Assembly (NCBI GenBank): GCA_007131745.1
Contig: SLPX01000077.1
Coordinates: 1 to 43,902, forward strand
Direction of reading: 5' to 3'
Length of the DNA: 43,902 nucleotides
Source of the DNA: Myxococcales bacterium
GTDB lineage: Bacteria > Myxococcota > Polyangia > HGW-17 > SLPX01
The notes beneath the pieces are model-generated. The model was given only the letters and a program-made list of their open reading frames with translations, was not told the DNA's origin and searched no databases. Shown piece by piece: positions 1 to 9,127 of the stretch. Position 1 is the first letter of the stretch. Every line of letters starts with the position of its first letter. A program made the translations under genes and the position numbers.

Positions 1-874
1 TCATTTCGCCTGTGAAAACGATGCGGACGCCCTTGAAAACATAAGGACGCTGCTCGGGTATCTTCCTCAAAACAACGTGGAAGATCCCCCCATGGTGGAA
101 TCATCTGATGATCCGGACAGGGAGTCCCCCGAGTTGGATACAATTATCCCCGACAACCCACGCCAGACATATGACATGAAGAAAGTCATCAAGGTGATCA
201 TGGATGACGGTGAGTTTTTCGAACCTCACAAGTATTACGCTCAAAACATGATCGTGGGGTTCGGACGCTTGAACGGAAGAACTCTCGGCATAATAGCCAA
301 CCAGCCCATGTACCTGGCAGGCTGCCTGGATATAGATGCATCGGACAAGGCGACCAGGTTCATCCGCTTTTGCGACGCGTTCAATATTCCAATGCTGACA
401 ATAGCGGACGTCCCGGGATACCTGCCTGGAAGCAAGCAGGAATGGGGGGGAATCATCCGCCACGGCGCCAAGCTTTTGTGGTGTTATTCTGAAGCCACGG
501 TTCCCAAATTACTGCTGATCACCCGGAAAGACTACGGCGGATCTTACCTGGCCATGTGTTCGAAAGACCTTGGGGCCGACATGGCGTTTGCCTGGCCATC
601 CGCGGAAATCGCGGTCATGGGCGCCGAAGGGGCTGCCAACATCATCCACCGCAAGGCAATCACAACATCGGATGATCCTGCAAAAACCAGGCAGGAAAAA
701 ATCGAAGAATACGAAACCTTGTTTTCGAATCCTTACATAGCCGCAGCGCGGGGTTATATCGACGACGTGATCCTGCCCAGGGAAACCAGGGGCCGACTCG
801 CCGAAGCCCTGGAAGTACTGAGCTCCAAGAGAGAGCACAGGCCTGCTAAGAAGCACGGCAACATTCCCATGTAA
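1..874 (+). CDS. Acyl-CoA carboxyltransferase / transcarboxylase 12S-type subunit (5' truncated)
   Basis: The reading frame is open from base 2 and continues the gene upstream of the window; 290 C-terminal residues are present. The visible part is the C-terminal carboxyltransferase half (crotonase-like fold) of the propionyl-CoA carboxylase beta, methylmalonyl-CoA decarboxylase alpha and transcarboxylase 12S family. Family-typical stretches are IRTLLGYLPQNN near the left edge, ADVPGYLPG, IRHGAKLLW and KDYGGSYLAMCSKDLGAD. This domain moves CO2 between biotin and an acyl-CoA, usually methylmalonyl-CoA or propionyl-CoA. A 71-residue gene follows after 14 bp and a 5S/biotinyl fusion gene after that, which suggests a methylmalonyl-CoA:pyruvate transcarboxylase. 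A sodium-pumping decarboxylase is the alternative, but no membrane subunit is seen here. The in-frame GTG at 77 is internal, not the start. Confidence 0.9.
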   Translation, partial: HFACENDADALENIRTLLGYLPQNNVEDPPMVESSDDPDRESPELDTIIPDNPRQTYDMKKVIKVIMDDGEFFEPHKYYAQNMIVGFGRLNGRTLGIIANQPMYLAGCLDIDASDKATRFIRFCDAFNIPMLTIADVPGYLPGSKQEWGGIIRHGAKLLWCYSEATVPKLLLITRKDYGGSYLAMCSKDLGADMAFAWPSAEIAVMGAEGAANIIHRKAITTSDDPAKTRQEKIEEYETLFSNPYIAAARGYIDDVILPRETRGRLAEALEVLSSKREHRPAKKHGNIPM

Positions 875-888
875 GAAAAGGACCGTTC

Positions 889-1104
889 ATGGATCCCAAA
901 ATCGCAGCCGCTATCACCGCGGCCGTTTTCGAATACATCCAATGCGAAGAGATGTTCCAGGCACCTGGAGACATTCCTAAAAAAACCTGGAGTTCCTCGG
1001 GACGTGGAGAGATCATGCAATCCGCGGCCTCGCTGAGATCCCGAAGCGCGGCCCGGTGGTCTGATTTCGGACGTCCCGGAATGCGAATCAAAGGGCTCGA
1101 CTGA
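889..1104 (+). CDS. Small protein between transcarboxylase genes
   Basis: A 71-residue protein encoded between the carboxyltransferase gene and the 5S/biotinyl gene. The start ATG lies 14 bp after the upstream stop. The N-terminus (KIAAAITAAVFEYI) resembles the short helical 'IAAAIAAAVA-Y' segment seen at the C-terminal end of OadG-like gamma subunits and in small proteins that accompany carboxyltransferases. The rest is basic and Ser/Arg-rich (RSRSAARWSDFGRPGMR). No membrane segment is visible, so it is not a standard gamma subunit. Its position suggests an accessory or assembly subunit of the transcarboxylase. That role is inferred from context only. Confidence 0.65.
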   Translation: MDPKIAAAITAAVFEYIQCEEMFQAPGDIPKKTWSSSGRGEIMQSAASLRSRSAARWSDFGRPGMRIKGLD

Positions 1105-1147
1105 GTAACGCAAAATAACCGGAAAACAAGACGGAGAAGCAATCGAA

Positions 1148-3151
1148 ATGACACTCCATCACGAGTTAAAAACAACCACGGTTAGATACGAAAAGGATCG
1201 ACCGAAAGCCGAAAACCCCTTAAAGGTCGAGGACCTTACTTTCCGCGACGGCCATCAATCCATTTTTGCGACCCGCGGCCGAACGGAAGACATGATCCCC
1301 GTGGCTGAAAAAATGGATGAAGTGGGATTTTGGGCCGTGGAAATGTGGGGTGGAGCCACGTTCGACACCATGCATCGTTTCATAAACGAAGATCCATGGG
1401 AGCGCATCCGCACCCTCAAGAAACACATGAAAAAGACGCCTTTTTCCATGTTGCTCAGGGGCCAAAATCTCGTCGGTTACCGCAATTATCCGGATGACGT
1501 TGTACGGGCGTTCGTAGACCGTGCAGCGCAAAACGGGATAGATGTTTTCAGAACATTTGATGCTCTGAACGATTACCGGAACTTTGAAACCGTGGTGCCG
1601 GTGATAAAAAAGTGTGACAAGCATTTTCAGGGATGCATCTGCTATTCGCTTACCGAACCCAGGATGGGCGGAGAGGTATATACCCTGGAATATTACATGG
1701 ACAAGGCGAAAACCCTCGCCGATATGGGCGCGGATTCCATCTGCATCAAGGACATGGCCGGCCTGATAGCCCCGTACGACGCGTTTGAACTCGTTTCGGC
1801 CCTTAAAAAAGCGGTGGACGTTCCAATCCATCTTCACAGCCACTTCACCTCGGGCATGGCTCAACTCGCGCAACTCAAGGCCGTGGAAGCCGGTGTGGAT
1901 ATCGTCGACACTTGCATGGCGCCGTATGCGTTCAGAACATCACATCCGGCAATTGAACCCCTTGTAATGTCACTGCTGGGCACGGATCGGGACACCGGAT
2001 TCGACATCAACCTGCTTGCGGAAATCGACGCATACCTCGAAAAACAGGTTATCCCCAAGTACAAACACCTTTTAGACGACACAAAGGTTTCGGTGATAGA
2101 CATCAATGTCTTGCTGCACCAGACCCCGGGAGGAATGCTCTCCAACCTGGTCAATCAGCTCAAGGGAATGAAAGCCCTGAACCGGCTGGACGAGGTTTTC
2201 GAAGCGCTGCCCACTGTGCGAAAAGACCTCGGGCAAGTTCCACTCGTCACGCCCACGAGCCAGATTGTAGGCATCCAGACCGTCAACAACGTGCTTTTCG
2301 ACGACGAACCGGGCCAGTACAAGATGTTTACCGACCAGGTGAAAGATCTTTGCTACGGGCTGTACGGCCGGACAACCGTGCCGATAAACCCTGAAGTTCA
2401 GAAAAAGGCGCTGAAAAATTATCCGAGAGGAGACAAACCCATAACCGAAAGGCCGGGCAAAGTACTGGAACCCGAACTCGACGCGGTAAAGCGGGACACC
2501 GAGGGGCTGGCAAAAGATATCGACGATGTCTTGATATGCGCGCTCTACCCTCTTACCGGAAAACGTTTCCTCCGTTGGAAATACGGGCTGGAAGAGCCCC
2601 CTGCCGAAACAAAGAGCAAGACGCTGGAACAAGCTTTAACCGAGGAAGAATGCGTTGCCAAGGCGCGAGCCGGCCTGATGGTGGACAAGCCTGGAGCGAG
2701 CGGTGTTCCCGAAAAAGGCGAAGCGATCCGATCCTTCAACGTGTTTGTGCGCGGTGAATATTTCAAGGTGGAAGTCGAAGAAGAAGGGGGCAAACCGGTA
2801 ACAAGACGCATCACCCGCACTGCCACAAAACCTCCGATAGCTCGAAACATCTCGAAAACCGAGTCGAGCTCCCCCGGATCCACTGCAAGCGGCGCAACAG
2901 AAGGCGATAAGCCGAAAGAAAAGATTGTTCAAGCGGGCCAAGGCGCGGTTACAGCTCCGATGCCCGGCATGGTCGTCAGCATTGAAAAAGCCTTGGGAGA
3001 TGCGGTGAAGATGGGCGAAACAGTGGTGGTGTTGGAAGCCATGAAGATGCAAAATGCATTGCCCGCTCCCATAAAGGGCGTTGTAAAATCCATCCACGCG
3101 TCCTCCGGAGATTCGGTGGACAAGGACGACGTGCTGGTCGTGATCGAATAA
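1148..3151 (+). CDS. Transcarboxylase 5S subunit fused to biotin carboxyl-carrier domain (PYC_OADA type)
   Basis: A 667-residue protein with an HMGL/PYC-type TIM barrel (about residues 25-300), a conserved carboxylase domain (to about 470) and a C-terminal biotinyl domain. Visible active-site features are FRDGHQS (Asp34), the expected carbamylated lysine in ICIKDMAG (Lys201), metal-binding HLHSH (His230 and His232), and the biotinylation motif EAMKM with Lys633 placed 34 residues from the C-terminus. A Ser/Thr/Gly-rich linker (about 570-600) joins barrel and biotinyl parts. The likely reaction is carboxyl transfer between biotin and pyruvate/oxaloacetate. Together with the upstream 12S-type gene it would form a transcarboxylase or oxaloacetate decarboxylase. 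The classical propionibacterial enzyme has 5S and 1.3S as separate chains, so this is a fusion. ATG at 1148 follows GGAG at a normal distance. Confidence 0.9.
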   Translation: MTLHHELKTTTVRYEKDRPKAENPLKVEDLTFRDGHQSIFATRGRTEDMIPVAEKMDEVGFWAVEMWGGATFDTMHRFINEDPWERIRTLKKHMKKTPFSMLLRGQNLVGYRNYPDDVVRAFVDRAAQNGIDVFRTFDALNDYRNFETVVPVIKKCDKHFQGCICYSLTEPRMGGEVYTLEYYMDKAKTLADMGADSICIKDMAGLIAPYDAFELVSALKKAVDVPIHLHSHFTSGMAQLAQLKAVEAGVDIVDTCMAPYAFRTSHPAIEPLVMSLLGTDRDTGFDINLLAEIDAYLEKQVIPKYKHLLDDTKVSVIDINVLLHQTPGGMLSNLVNQLKGMKALNRLDEVFEALPTVRKDLGQVPLVTPTSQIVGIQTVNNVLFDDEPGQYKMFTDQVKDLCYGLYGRTTVPINPEVQKKALKNYPRGDKPITERPGKVLEPELDAVKRDTEGLAKDIDDVLICALYPLTGKRFLRWKYGLEEPPAETKSKTLEQALTEEECVAKARAGLMVDKPGASGVPEKGEAIRSFNVFVRGEYFKVEVEEEGGKPVTRRITRTATKPPIARNISKTESSSPGSTASGATEGDKPKEKIVQAGQGAVTAPMPGMVVSIEKALGDAVKMGETVVVLEAMKMQNALPAPIKGVVKSIHASSGDSVDKDDVLVVIE

Positions 3152-3173
3152 ACCCACGCGGCCGAGCCGAATC

Positions 3174-3755
3174 ATGTACACACTTACCCGTCCCAATGTT
3201 TACGAAACCATCATAAAAAAGAGCAGGTTCATTGCAACCGCGACCCCCGTCGCCACGGTTGAAGAAGCCCTCTCGCTGATTAGTGACCTCTCCAAACCCG
3301 ATGCTACTCATAATTGCTGGGCATACAAAATAGGAGATGAGTATCGATTCTACGACGACGGCGAACCCGGCGGAACCGCGGGCCGCCCGATATTAAACGC
3401 AATCGAAGGCCGGTCACTGGACAACGTTGTCGTTGTGGTGACGAGATATTTCGGTGGAATCAAGCTTGGCGCGGGCGGGCTTGTGCGCGCCTACGGAGGC
3501 GCTGCAGCCGAGTGCCTTCGGACGACCGAGATAATTCCCCTGAAATGCGAGATCAACCTCAGCATAAGCGTTCCGTTCACAGGAGTGGGCGCGTTGTACG
3601 CGATCCTGGAAAAACTGGACGCAAAAAAAACAAACGAGAGTTTCACCACCCACGGTGTGGTTCTGGACATAACCATTGACGCAGAGAAAAAAGAAGAACT
3701 GACCGGAGCTGTGGCATCAACAACCCGCGGCCTGGGCCGAATCGAACCCCGCTGA
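3174..3755 (+). CDS. YigZ/IMPACT family protein (UPF0029)
   Basis: A 193-residue protein of the YigZ/IMPACT family. Family hallmarks are KSRFIATATPV near the N-terminus, YDDGEPGGTAGRPIL and VTRYFGGIKLGAGGLVRAY. The N-terminal UPF0029 domain fills about residues 5-120 and the remaining C-terminal domain has the ferredoxin-like DUF1949 position. Length matches bacterial YigZ (about 200 residues). The biochemical role is not firmly established for the family; eukaryotic IMPACT is a translational regulator. It begins 22 bp after the transcarboxylase gene and may be co-transcribed with it, though no functional link is evident. Confidence 0.9.
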   Translation: MYTLTRPNVYETIIKKSRFIATATPVATVEEALSLISDLSKPDATHNCWAYKIGDEYRFYDDGEPGGTAGRPILNAIEGRSLDNVVVVVTRYFGGIKLGAGGLVRAYGGAAAECLRTTEIIPLKCEINLSISVPFTGVGALYAILEKLDAKKTNESFTTHGVVLDITIDAEKKEELTGAVASTTRGLGRIEPR

Positions 3756-3781
3756 CTTTCAGAAATAACGGGTTGCCCCGC

Positions 3782-4066
3782 TTAGATGGAGTTTTCATCC
3801 CCTTCGAAATCCGCACCTTCTTCAAAATACCTGTCAACCGCTATTTCCAAAACCCCCTCGCCATCTTCACCACCAGCAACATGCATCGCCGCGCCTTCAC
3901 CACTATCGTATTGCTCTCCATACATGGGTTGCGGCTGTCTCTCCGACACGGGCGGAGTCCGCCCTTCCAGGCACATGTGAGCGCCGTAGCACGCGGCTAT
4001 CACGAAGCTGGAACCTACCCCCAACACAGCAAAACAAACCTTCTTCATCAACATCTCTATTTTCAT
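3782..4066 (-). CDS. Small predicted lipoprotein with CYGAH motif, unknown function
   Basis: A 94-residue protein. Residues 1-25 form a signal peptide ending in the lipobox FVIAAC (Cys26), so the mature protein is a lipid-anchored peptide of about 69 residues starting CYGAHMC. It has a second nearby cysteine, a Pro-rich stretch (RTPPVSERQPQP) and a very acidic C-terminal half. ATG at 4066 is preceded by AAGGAG at 9 bp, which favours it over the in-frame ATG six codons downstream. It is convergent with the YigZ-family gene (26-bp gap). I recognise no named family. Confidence 0.6.
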   Translation of the reverse strand: MKIEMLMKKVCFAVLGVGSSFVIAACYGAHMCLEGRTPPVSERQPQPMYGEQYDSGEGAAMHVAGGEDGEGVLEIAVDRYFEEGADFEGDENSI

Positions 4067-4254
4067 GATCGCCTACTCCTTGATATCTGCGACAAAAATC
4101 TTTCTACATCCCGTCACCCGATGGAACGCCCCCGGCCAAAGAAAGCTTACAGCAAAAAAAGATGAAAAATCCTTTCTTCCTTGTTTCCCACCTTTTTTGG
4201 CGAACAAAAACCCCGAACATGCAGACAAAGTCGAACGCGTTTACCCGGCGAACT

Positions 4255-4707
4255 CTACTCTTCAGCCGTCCACTTTGTACCGTCTTCGAACTCCACCTCC
4301 CTCATCCGTGCATTCACCTTCTTCGTACCTTCAGGCAAAAACGCCCCTACGTTGGACTTGAAGTGACCCTTGGCCTCAAGATTGCGCGGAAACATCTGCG
4401 ACCAGGGAAAATCCTTTAGTTTCTTGTCCCCCTCGCCCAAGTAATCCAAGGTCATGCTGATACGTTTTATACCTTTGTCGGAAAAGTTGAAAAACCTCAC
4501 GGACGCATGCATGTCTTCACCCTCACCTTTCATTTCCAGAAAAACCATGGCCACCGGAGCGCCATCAGCCGGCTTTTCAGGCCATGTCACGGAATCCTTC
4601 TTATCCCCTTCATCTTTCTTGTCACATCCAATAAACCCAACTCCCACCACTAGAACCGCCGACAAAACCCCGATCAATTTCCCTGCTTTCTTTTTGCGAG
4701 TGATCAT
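4255..4707 (-). CDS. Predicted lipoprotein, unknown function
   Basis: A 150-residue protein with a basic n-region (RKKKAGK), a hydrophobic core and the lipobox FIGC (Cys28), followed by a charged Lys/Asp spacer (DKKDEGDKKD). The mature domain (about 50-150) alternates hydrophobic and polar residues (HASVRFFNFSDKGIKRISMTLDYLG), suggesting a beta-sandwich. No family is recognised. ATG at 4707 has the ribosome-binding sequence AAAGGGAG a few bases upstream. The neighbouring minus-strand lipoprotein gene lies 188 bp downstream and has its own strong ribosome-binding site. The divergent gene at 4890 is also a lipoprotein gene, so 4708-4889 must hold promoters for both directions. Confidence 0.7.
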   Translation of the reverse strand: MITRKKKAGKLIGVLSAVLVVGVGFIGCDKKDEGDKKDSVTWPEKPADGAPVAMVFLEMKGEGEDMHASVRFFNFSDKGIKRISMTLDYLGEGDKKLKDFPWSQMFPRNLEAKGHFKSNVGAFLPEGTKKVNARMREVEFEDGTKWTAEE

Positions 4708-4889
4708 TTTCCTATCTCCCTTTCATCCAGCACGTAGATGAAGCGCTTTTACTGCATTCATCCACGAGCGTTGTTAAGAATTGTTTTGAAAATTTCCCGG
4801 TTTTTACTCTCAGAGTCAACAATTCCTTCCCAAAAGATTCTTATTTATGTAGAAGGATCTCGTTTTCAATCACAAAGATCGGAGGAAAA

Positions 4890-6236
4890 ATGAGATTTGC
4901 AAAGACATCGGCAGCAGTACTTGCTTCATTAATTCTCGCGTTTGCAGCGGCACTGTCGTGTGGCGAGGACAAGAAAGAGGTAGAGCTTCCGAACGGCGAA
5001 ACAGATGAATGTGAAATCGATGCAGATTGCGACGATATGCTGGGAGAGTTAGGGCAGTGCCAAACCGGTGTATGCTCGACAGGAAAGTGCGTCATCGAGG
5101 ACCTGGACGGTGTGCCATGTGATGACGGCGATCCTTGTACGGAGAGCATATGTGAAGCTGGTGTCTGCGAAAGCACCCTCATCCCTGATTGTATCACCTG
5201 CAGTACGGTTGCAGACTGTGAGCCGCATGATGACGGCGATCCCTGCACCGGAGTATTGGATTGCATAGAGGGTTTGTGTCAGGTAGACCCGGATAGCGTT
5301 CCGTGTGGTTCCAGTAACGACACCGATTGTAGAATGAACACCTGTGACCCGACGGACCTCTCGTGTTCCATGGAAAATATTAACGAGGGAGGAACATGCG
5401 AGGGAGATCCTGCGGTGACCTGCGAAACCTCCTGGATTTGCAGGGATGGCATTTGCATTTGCCAATGCGACTCAACCGGCGGCTGCGCAGCGGGCCACCT
5501 GTGTATTGCGGGGGCATGCGTGGTCGAACAGGGGTCACCCTGTGCCGACGAACCCGTGGTCACCGACATTGACTCAAATGAGTACCGGACAGTTCAGATA
5601 GGCACCCAGTGCTGGATGGCGGAAAACATGAGGGCTGTACGCTTTGCGGACGGAACACCCATAACACATGTGGTCGAACCTGCAGAGTGGGAAGCGCTCG
5701 ATGTCACCGCAAAGGCCTATTCCTATTACAAAAACAACATCGACGGAGAGGGTGAAATCTTCGGAGTTTTGTATACCTGGGCCGCTGCAATGAACGGAGT
5801 TTCTTCAAGCAATTCTTCGCCGAGCGGCGTGCAGGGTGTATGTCCCGATGGCTGGCATCTTCCGAGCGATGAGGAATGGACAGCGATGGAAGATCACCTC
5901 GTTGCAAACGGCTACAACTACGACGAAACAACGACTGAAAACAAGATTGCAAAATCACTCTCGGCCGCTGTTTTGTGGAGTTTCAATCCAAATGAAGGTG
6001 TAGTCGGAAACGACCTGACACAGAACGATCGCAGTGGATTCACCGCCTTACCCGGCGGCCATAGGGATGGTACAGGCTCATTCCCCCATTTCGGCAATCA
6101 CTCGCGCTTTTGGACCGCTACAGAGGAAAACCCCAACACATCCAAGACCAGGATCATCAGCTTCAACCGCATGGATCTTTACCGGGATAATTTCAACAAG
6201 AGAAACGGCGGTTATGTCCGATGTGTAAGGGACTGA
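4890..6236 (+). CDS. Cys-rich lipoprotein with Fib_succ_major paralogous domain
   Basis: A 448-residue predicted surface or periplasmic lipoprotein. Signal peptide 1-23 ends in ALSC (Cys24). Residues about 40-220 form a Cys-rich region of small disulphide modules, including two copies of DDGDPCT (about 78-84 and 114-120). Residues about 222-448 match the Fibrobacter succinogenes major paralogous domain: TVQIGTQCWMAENM near its start, CPDGWHLPSDEEW in the middle, and FWTATE plus GGYVRCVRD at the end. These domains are common in secreted and cell-surface proteins and their ligand is unknown. GGAGG sits 5 bp before the ATG. Other Cys-rich lipoproteins occur at 16451-19171 and 40237-42549. Confidence 0.85.
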   Translation: MRFAKTSAAVLASLILAFAAALSCGEDKKEVELPNGETDECEIDADCDDMLGELGQCQTGVCSTGKCVIEDLDGVPCDDGDPCTESICEAGVCESTLIPDCITCSTVADCEPHDDGDPCTGVLDCIEGLCQVDPDSVPCGSSNDTDCRMNTCDPTDLSCSMENINEGGTCEGDPAVTCETSWICRDGICICQCDSTGGCAAGHLCIAGACVVEQGSPCADEPVVTDIDSNEYRTVQIGTQCWMAENMRAVRFADGTPITHVVEPAEWEALDVTAKAYSYYKNNIDGEGEIFGVLYTWAAAMNGVSSSNSSPSGVQGVCPDGWHLPSDEEWTAMEDHLVANGYNYDETTTENKIAKSLSAAVLWSFNPNEGVVGNDLTQNDRSGFTALPGGHRDGTGSFPHFGNHSRFWTATEENPNTSKTRIISFNRMDLYRDNFNKRNGGYVRCVRD

Positions 6237-6265
6237 CACCAGAAAGCTAAGGACATTTGACAGCC

Positions 6266-6293
6266 TTGACACATTGAAGTGCGTTGATACGAT
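6266..6293 (+). promoter_or_regulatory. Putative sigma-70 promoter for ssb
   Basis: TTGACA (6266-6271), a 16-bp spacer and TACGAT (6288-6293) lie about 90 bp upstream of the ssb start. The -35 is a perfect consensus match and the -10 matches four of six positions. No experimental support. Confidence 0.45.
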
Positions 6294-6385
6294 AACCCAA
6301 ATTATCTTGGACCATGCCTGGAGGTCAAACGGGGCAGCAAGTATCCGGTCATGCGTCCAAACAGCCTTTGGAGGACCGTTGGAAA

Positions 6386-6814
6386 ATGGTAAATAAAGTG
6401 ATTTTGCTGGGCAATCTGGGAAATGATCCGGAATTGCGTTACACGTCATCAGGACAGCCGGTGTGCGACCTTCGGGTGGCGACAAAAGAAACATGGAAAG
6501 GCCGGGACGGCGAGAAGAACGAACGCACCGAATGGCACCGGGTGGTGGTGTGGGGAAAACAAGGCGAAAACGCGAGCAAGTACCTGAGCAAGGGTCGCCA
6601 GGTATTTGTCGAGGGCCGTATTCAAACAAGATCATGGGAAGACAAGGAAGGCAACAAGCGGTATACGACCGAGATCGTGGCAAGTAACGTCTTGTTTCTG
6701 CCCGGGGGGGCCAAGAGAGATTACCAGGAAAGAGAAGCTTCGGTTTCTCCGGTGGATGATTTTGACGCGCCTCCTCCCGCGGACAACGGCGCGGACGATG
6801 ATATACCGTTCTAG
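6386..6814 (+). CDS. ssb: Single-stranded DNA-binding protein
   Basis: A 142-residue SSB that coats single-stranded DNA in replication, repair and recombination. The OB fold runs from [19 protein letters not shown] to about residue 110. Family-typical parts include [11 protein letters not shown], the [17 protein letters not shown] stretch and TTEIVA. A short Pro/Asp-rich linker leads to the acidic tip DDDIPF that recruits partner proteins. The start at 6386 is chosen because the family begins MVNK and GGAGG lies 11 bp upstream. An in-frame ATG at 6314 would add 24 unrelated residues. A candidate promoter lies at 6266-6293. Confidence 0.95.
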   Translation: MVNKVILLGNLGNDPELRYTSSGQPVCDLRVATKETWKGRDGEKNERTEWHRVVVWGKQGENASKYLSKGRQVFVEGRIQTRSWEDKEGNKRYTTEIVASNVLFLPGGAKRDYQEREASVSPVDDFDAPPPADNGADDDIPF

Positions 6815-6870
6815 CAAAGCAGGAAAAGATCCCATCGCTGTTTTCCATTTCAGAGGTAATAGGTAAAAAA

Positions 6871-7470
6871 ATGTCTCAATTCGGGAAAATCGAATTTTCA
6901 ACCGACAAGCACGAATGGAGTCCGTCTCCGTTGGCCGACCAGATAATTTTAGTAAGCACCCTCGAAGAAGACGGTTCACCCAATGTAGCCACCAAATCCT
7001 GGGTGTCGATGGCCGCGTTCGGCCCGCCGCCGATCATCATGTTCGGTTGCAACACGGAACACGCAACTGCCAAAAACATATTGAAACGAGGAGAATTCGT
7101 AATCAATATTCCTTCCGACGGGCTTTTGGCAACATGTTGGATCGTCGGGTCCGACCCCAATATACGTGGAATAGACCGGTTCAAAAACAACAGCTTGACT
7201 CCCATTCCAAGCATGAAGATCCGGACTCCCCGGGTCGGCGAATGCAAGGCGCACCTGGAATGCGTTCTGGACTCCACGAAGAAATGGGGAAAAGAAATCG
7301 TGTTTTTCGGAAAAATCGTGGGCGCATCCATGAATGCAGATCTACTGGAGGGAGACGTCAAGGAGCGTTACTGTAAATTAGCTCCTCTTTTCTACCTCGA
7401 CGACGTCTGGGCGGCCCCACTCGGAGAACCCAGACGACCGGTGGATCCGAAACCCGAAAAAAGTTGCTGA
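6871..7470 (+). CDS. Flavin reductase-like (DIM6/NtaB-type) FMN-binding protein
   Basis: A 199-residue protein with the flavin-reductase-like split-barrel domain across about residues 15-170. Supporting stretches are the early strand IILVSTLEEDGSPNVATKSWVSMAAFGPPPIIMFG, the segment TAKNILKRGEFVINIP and the later strand EIVFFGKIVGASMN. The family binds FMN and contains NAD(P)H:flavin oxidoreductases and related oxidoreductases; the substrate here cannot be told. It starts 56 bp after ssb, with AGAGGT upstream of the ATG. A link with ssb is positional only. Confidence 0.8.
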   Translation: MSQFGKIEFSTDKHEWSPSPLADQIILVSTLEEDGSPNVATKSWVSMAAFGPPPIIMFGCNTEHATAKNILKRGEFVINIPSDGLLATCWIVGSDPNIRGIDRFKNNSLTPIPSMKIRTPRVGECKAHLECVLDSTKKWGKEIVFFGKIVGASMNADLLEGDVKERYCKLAPLFYLDDVWAAPLGEPRRPVDPKPEKSC

Positions 7471-7520
7471 TTCCGCCGCGCTTCGATGTGTGTTAACTCT
7501 CTTTAAGGCTGAACTAACTG

Positions 7521-8921
7521 ATGCAATACAGCAGTGAACAGAATCCGCGCGGAAAAATTCTTGTCGTGGACGATGAACTGTCGATGCGGGAGTTTCTTTC
7601 CATAGCGCTCACTCGGGGCGGCCACGACGTTGTAACTGCTGAAAGCGGTGAAGATGCGCTTGACCTGCTTAGCGACAAAGACTTTGACCTTGTGATCACC
7701 GATCTAAACATGGGGGAACTGAGCGGAATGGATGTTCTTCAAAAAGTCCGCTCCTCATCTCCCGACACCGAGGTCATCGTCATTACAGCATTCGCCACCC
7801 CCGAAAACGCCATTGAAGCCATGAAAGCCGGCGCGTACGATTACATCCGAAAACCATTCAAAGTAGAAGAAGTCCTTCTTGTTTGCAGCAGGGCCCTTGA
7901 ACGACATTACCTTGCCCAAGACAACAAAACTCTCAGAGAAAGCTTGGAAGACAAGCACAAGCTTGACGACATCATTGGAAAGTCTCCTTCAATAAAGAAT
8001 GTCTTCGAGATCATCCGCAAGGTCGCTCCGACACGCACCAACGTTCTCATTTCCGGGGAATCCGGAACCGGCAAGGAACTAGTAGCCCGTGCAATTCATT
8101 TCAACAGTCCCCGAGCCGAATACGCTTTTCACGCAATCAACTGCGGAGCCATTCCACCTAACCTTCTTGAAAGCGAATTGTTCGGTCACACGAAAGGGGC
8201 TTTCACCGGCGCGGAGAAAAACAGGACAGGCCTTTTCAGAGAGGCGGACGGAGGCTCAATCCTGCTGGATGAAATCAGCGAGTTGGACTCCATGCTGCAA
8301 GTGAAACTGCTTCGAGTTTTGCAGGAACGAAAAGTCAAACCCGTGGGCGCGGACGAGGAAGAATCAGTGGACGTGCGCGTCATGGCCGCGACCAACAAAG
8401 ACCTTACTGATCTTGTAAAAAGAGGAAGCTTTCGGGAAGACCTGTTTTACCGCTTAAACGTCATCGAAATAAAGGTCCCTCCTCTCAGACAAAGACGAGA
8501 TGACATTCCACTCCTTGTTGATCATTTCCTACGCCGTTTCGCTGCTCAATCAGGAAAAAGCCTGCAAGGCATTACAAGCGATGCACTTAGAAATCTCATA
8601 AACCACCCTTTTCCCGGAAACGTGCGCCAACTTGAAAACATGGTGGAACGAGCGGTTACACTTTCGATCTCCAATGTCCTGGATTCCAAAGATTTTTTCG
8701 ACCCCAACATTACCGGGGTGTCGGACGGACCTCAGCTTTCAACCCTCCTGAAAGACAACCTGTCTCTTGACGACACGATCAGGAACATTGAAAAAAGCCT
8801 AATTGAACAAGCTCTGGACAAGGCCGACGGCGTGAGGACCGAAGCAGCCAAGCTGTTGGGAATCTCCTTTCGTTCACTTCGTTACCGCCTGGAAAAGATC
8901 GAATCAGAAGAAAAGAAATAA
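7521..8921 (+). CDS. Sigma-54-dependent response regulator (NtrC/PilR family)
   Basis: A 466-residue bacterial enhancer-binding protein. The receiver domain (about 12-128) has the acidic pair Asp17/Asp18, phosphoacceptor Asp61, Thr89 and Lys111. The AAA+ domain (about 150-385) has Walker A GESGTGKE (179-186), the sigma-54-contacting GAFTGA loop (226-231) and Walker B ILLDE. The C-terminus has a Fis-type helix-turn-helix ending ISFRSLRYRLEK, closest in style to PilR regulators. It would activate sigma-54 promoters in response to a sensor kinase. No kinase gene is adjacent, so it is an orphan within this window. A strong sigma-54 promoter occurs at about 39000, but nothing ties the two together. 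Start ATG at 7521 has AAGG upstream at a rather long distance. Confidence 0.93.
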   Translation: MQYSSEQNPRGKILVVDDELSMREFLSIALTRGGHDVVTAESGEDALDLLSDKDFDLVITDLNMGELSGMDVLQKVRSSSPDTEVIVITAFATPENAIEAMKAGAYDYIRKPFKVEEVLLVCSRALERHYLAQDNKTLRESLEDKHKLDDIIGKSPSIKNVFEIIRKVAPTRTNVLISGESGTGKELVARAIHFNSPRAEYAFHAINCGAIPPNLLESELFGHTKGAFTGAEKNRTGLFREADGGSILLDEISELDSMLQVKLLRVLQERKVKPVGADEEESVDVRVMAATNKDLTDLVKRGSFREDLFYRLNVIEIKVPPLRQRRDDIPLLVDHFLRRFAAQSGKSLQGITSDALRNLINHPFPGNVRQLENMVERAVTLSISNVLDSKDFFDPNITGVSDGPQLSTLLKDNLSLDDTIRNIEKSLIEQALDKADGVRTEAAKLLGISFRSLRYRLEKIESEEKK

Positions 8922-9127
8922 CGACCTCCGCAAACCCTTCAGCGTTCCGAACCCGAACAGTATTATCACCACGCTGCTAAACACGCTCACATTCTTCACT
9001 TGGAGTTTTCAGTTGCACCGCATAGCAGATATTATATTGTCGAGTAGTTTCGAATGGCCCTTGTGCGCCCGGTGTTTCGTGGGTGCAAAGGCCACGCAAT
9101 TGAATTCATCCGGTTGGAGATTGAGCG

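Noticed and set aside
3769..3780. CGGG-TTGC-CCCG hairpin between convergent genes.
   Set aside because: The stem is only 4 bp and there is no convincing T-tract, so it is not called a terminator.
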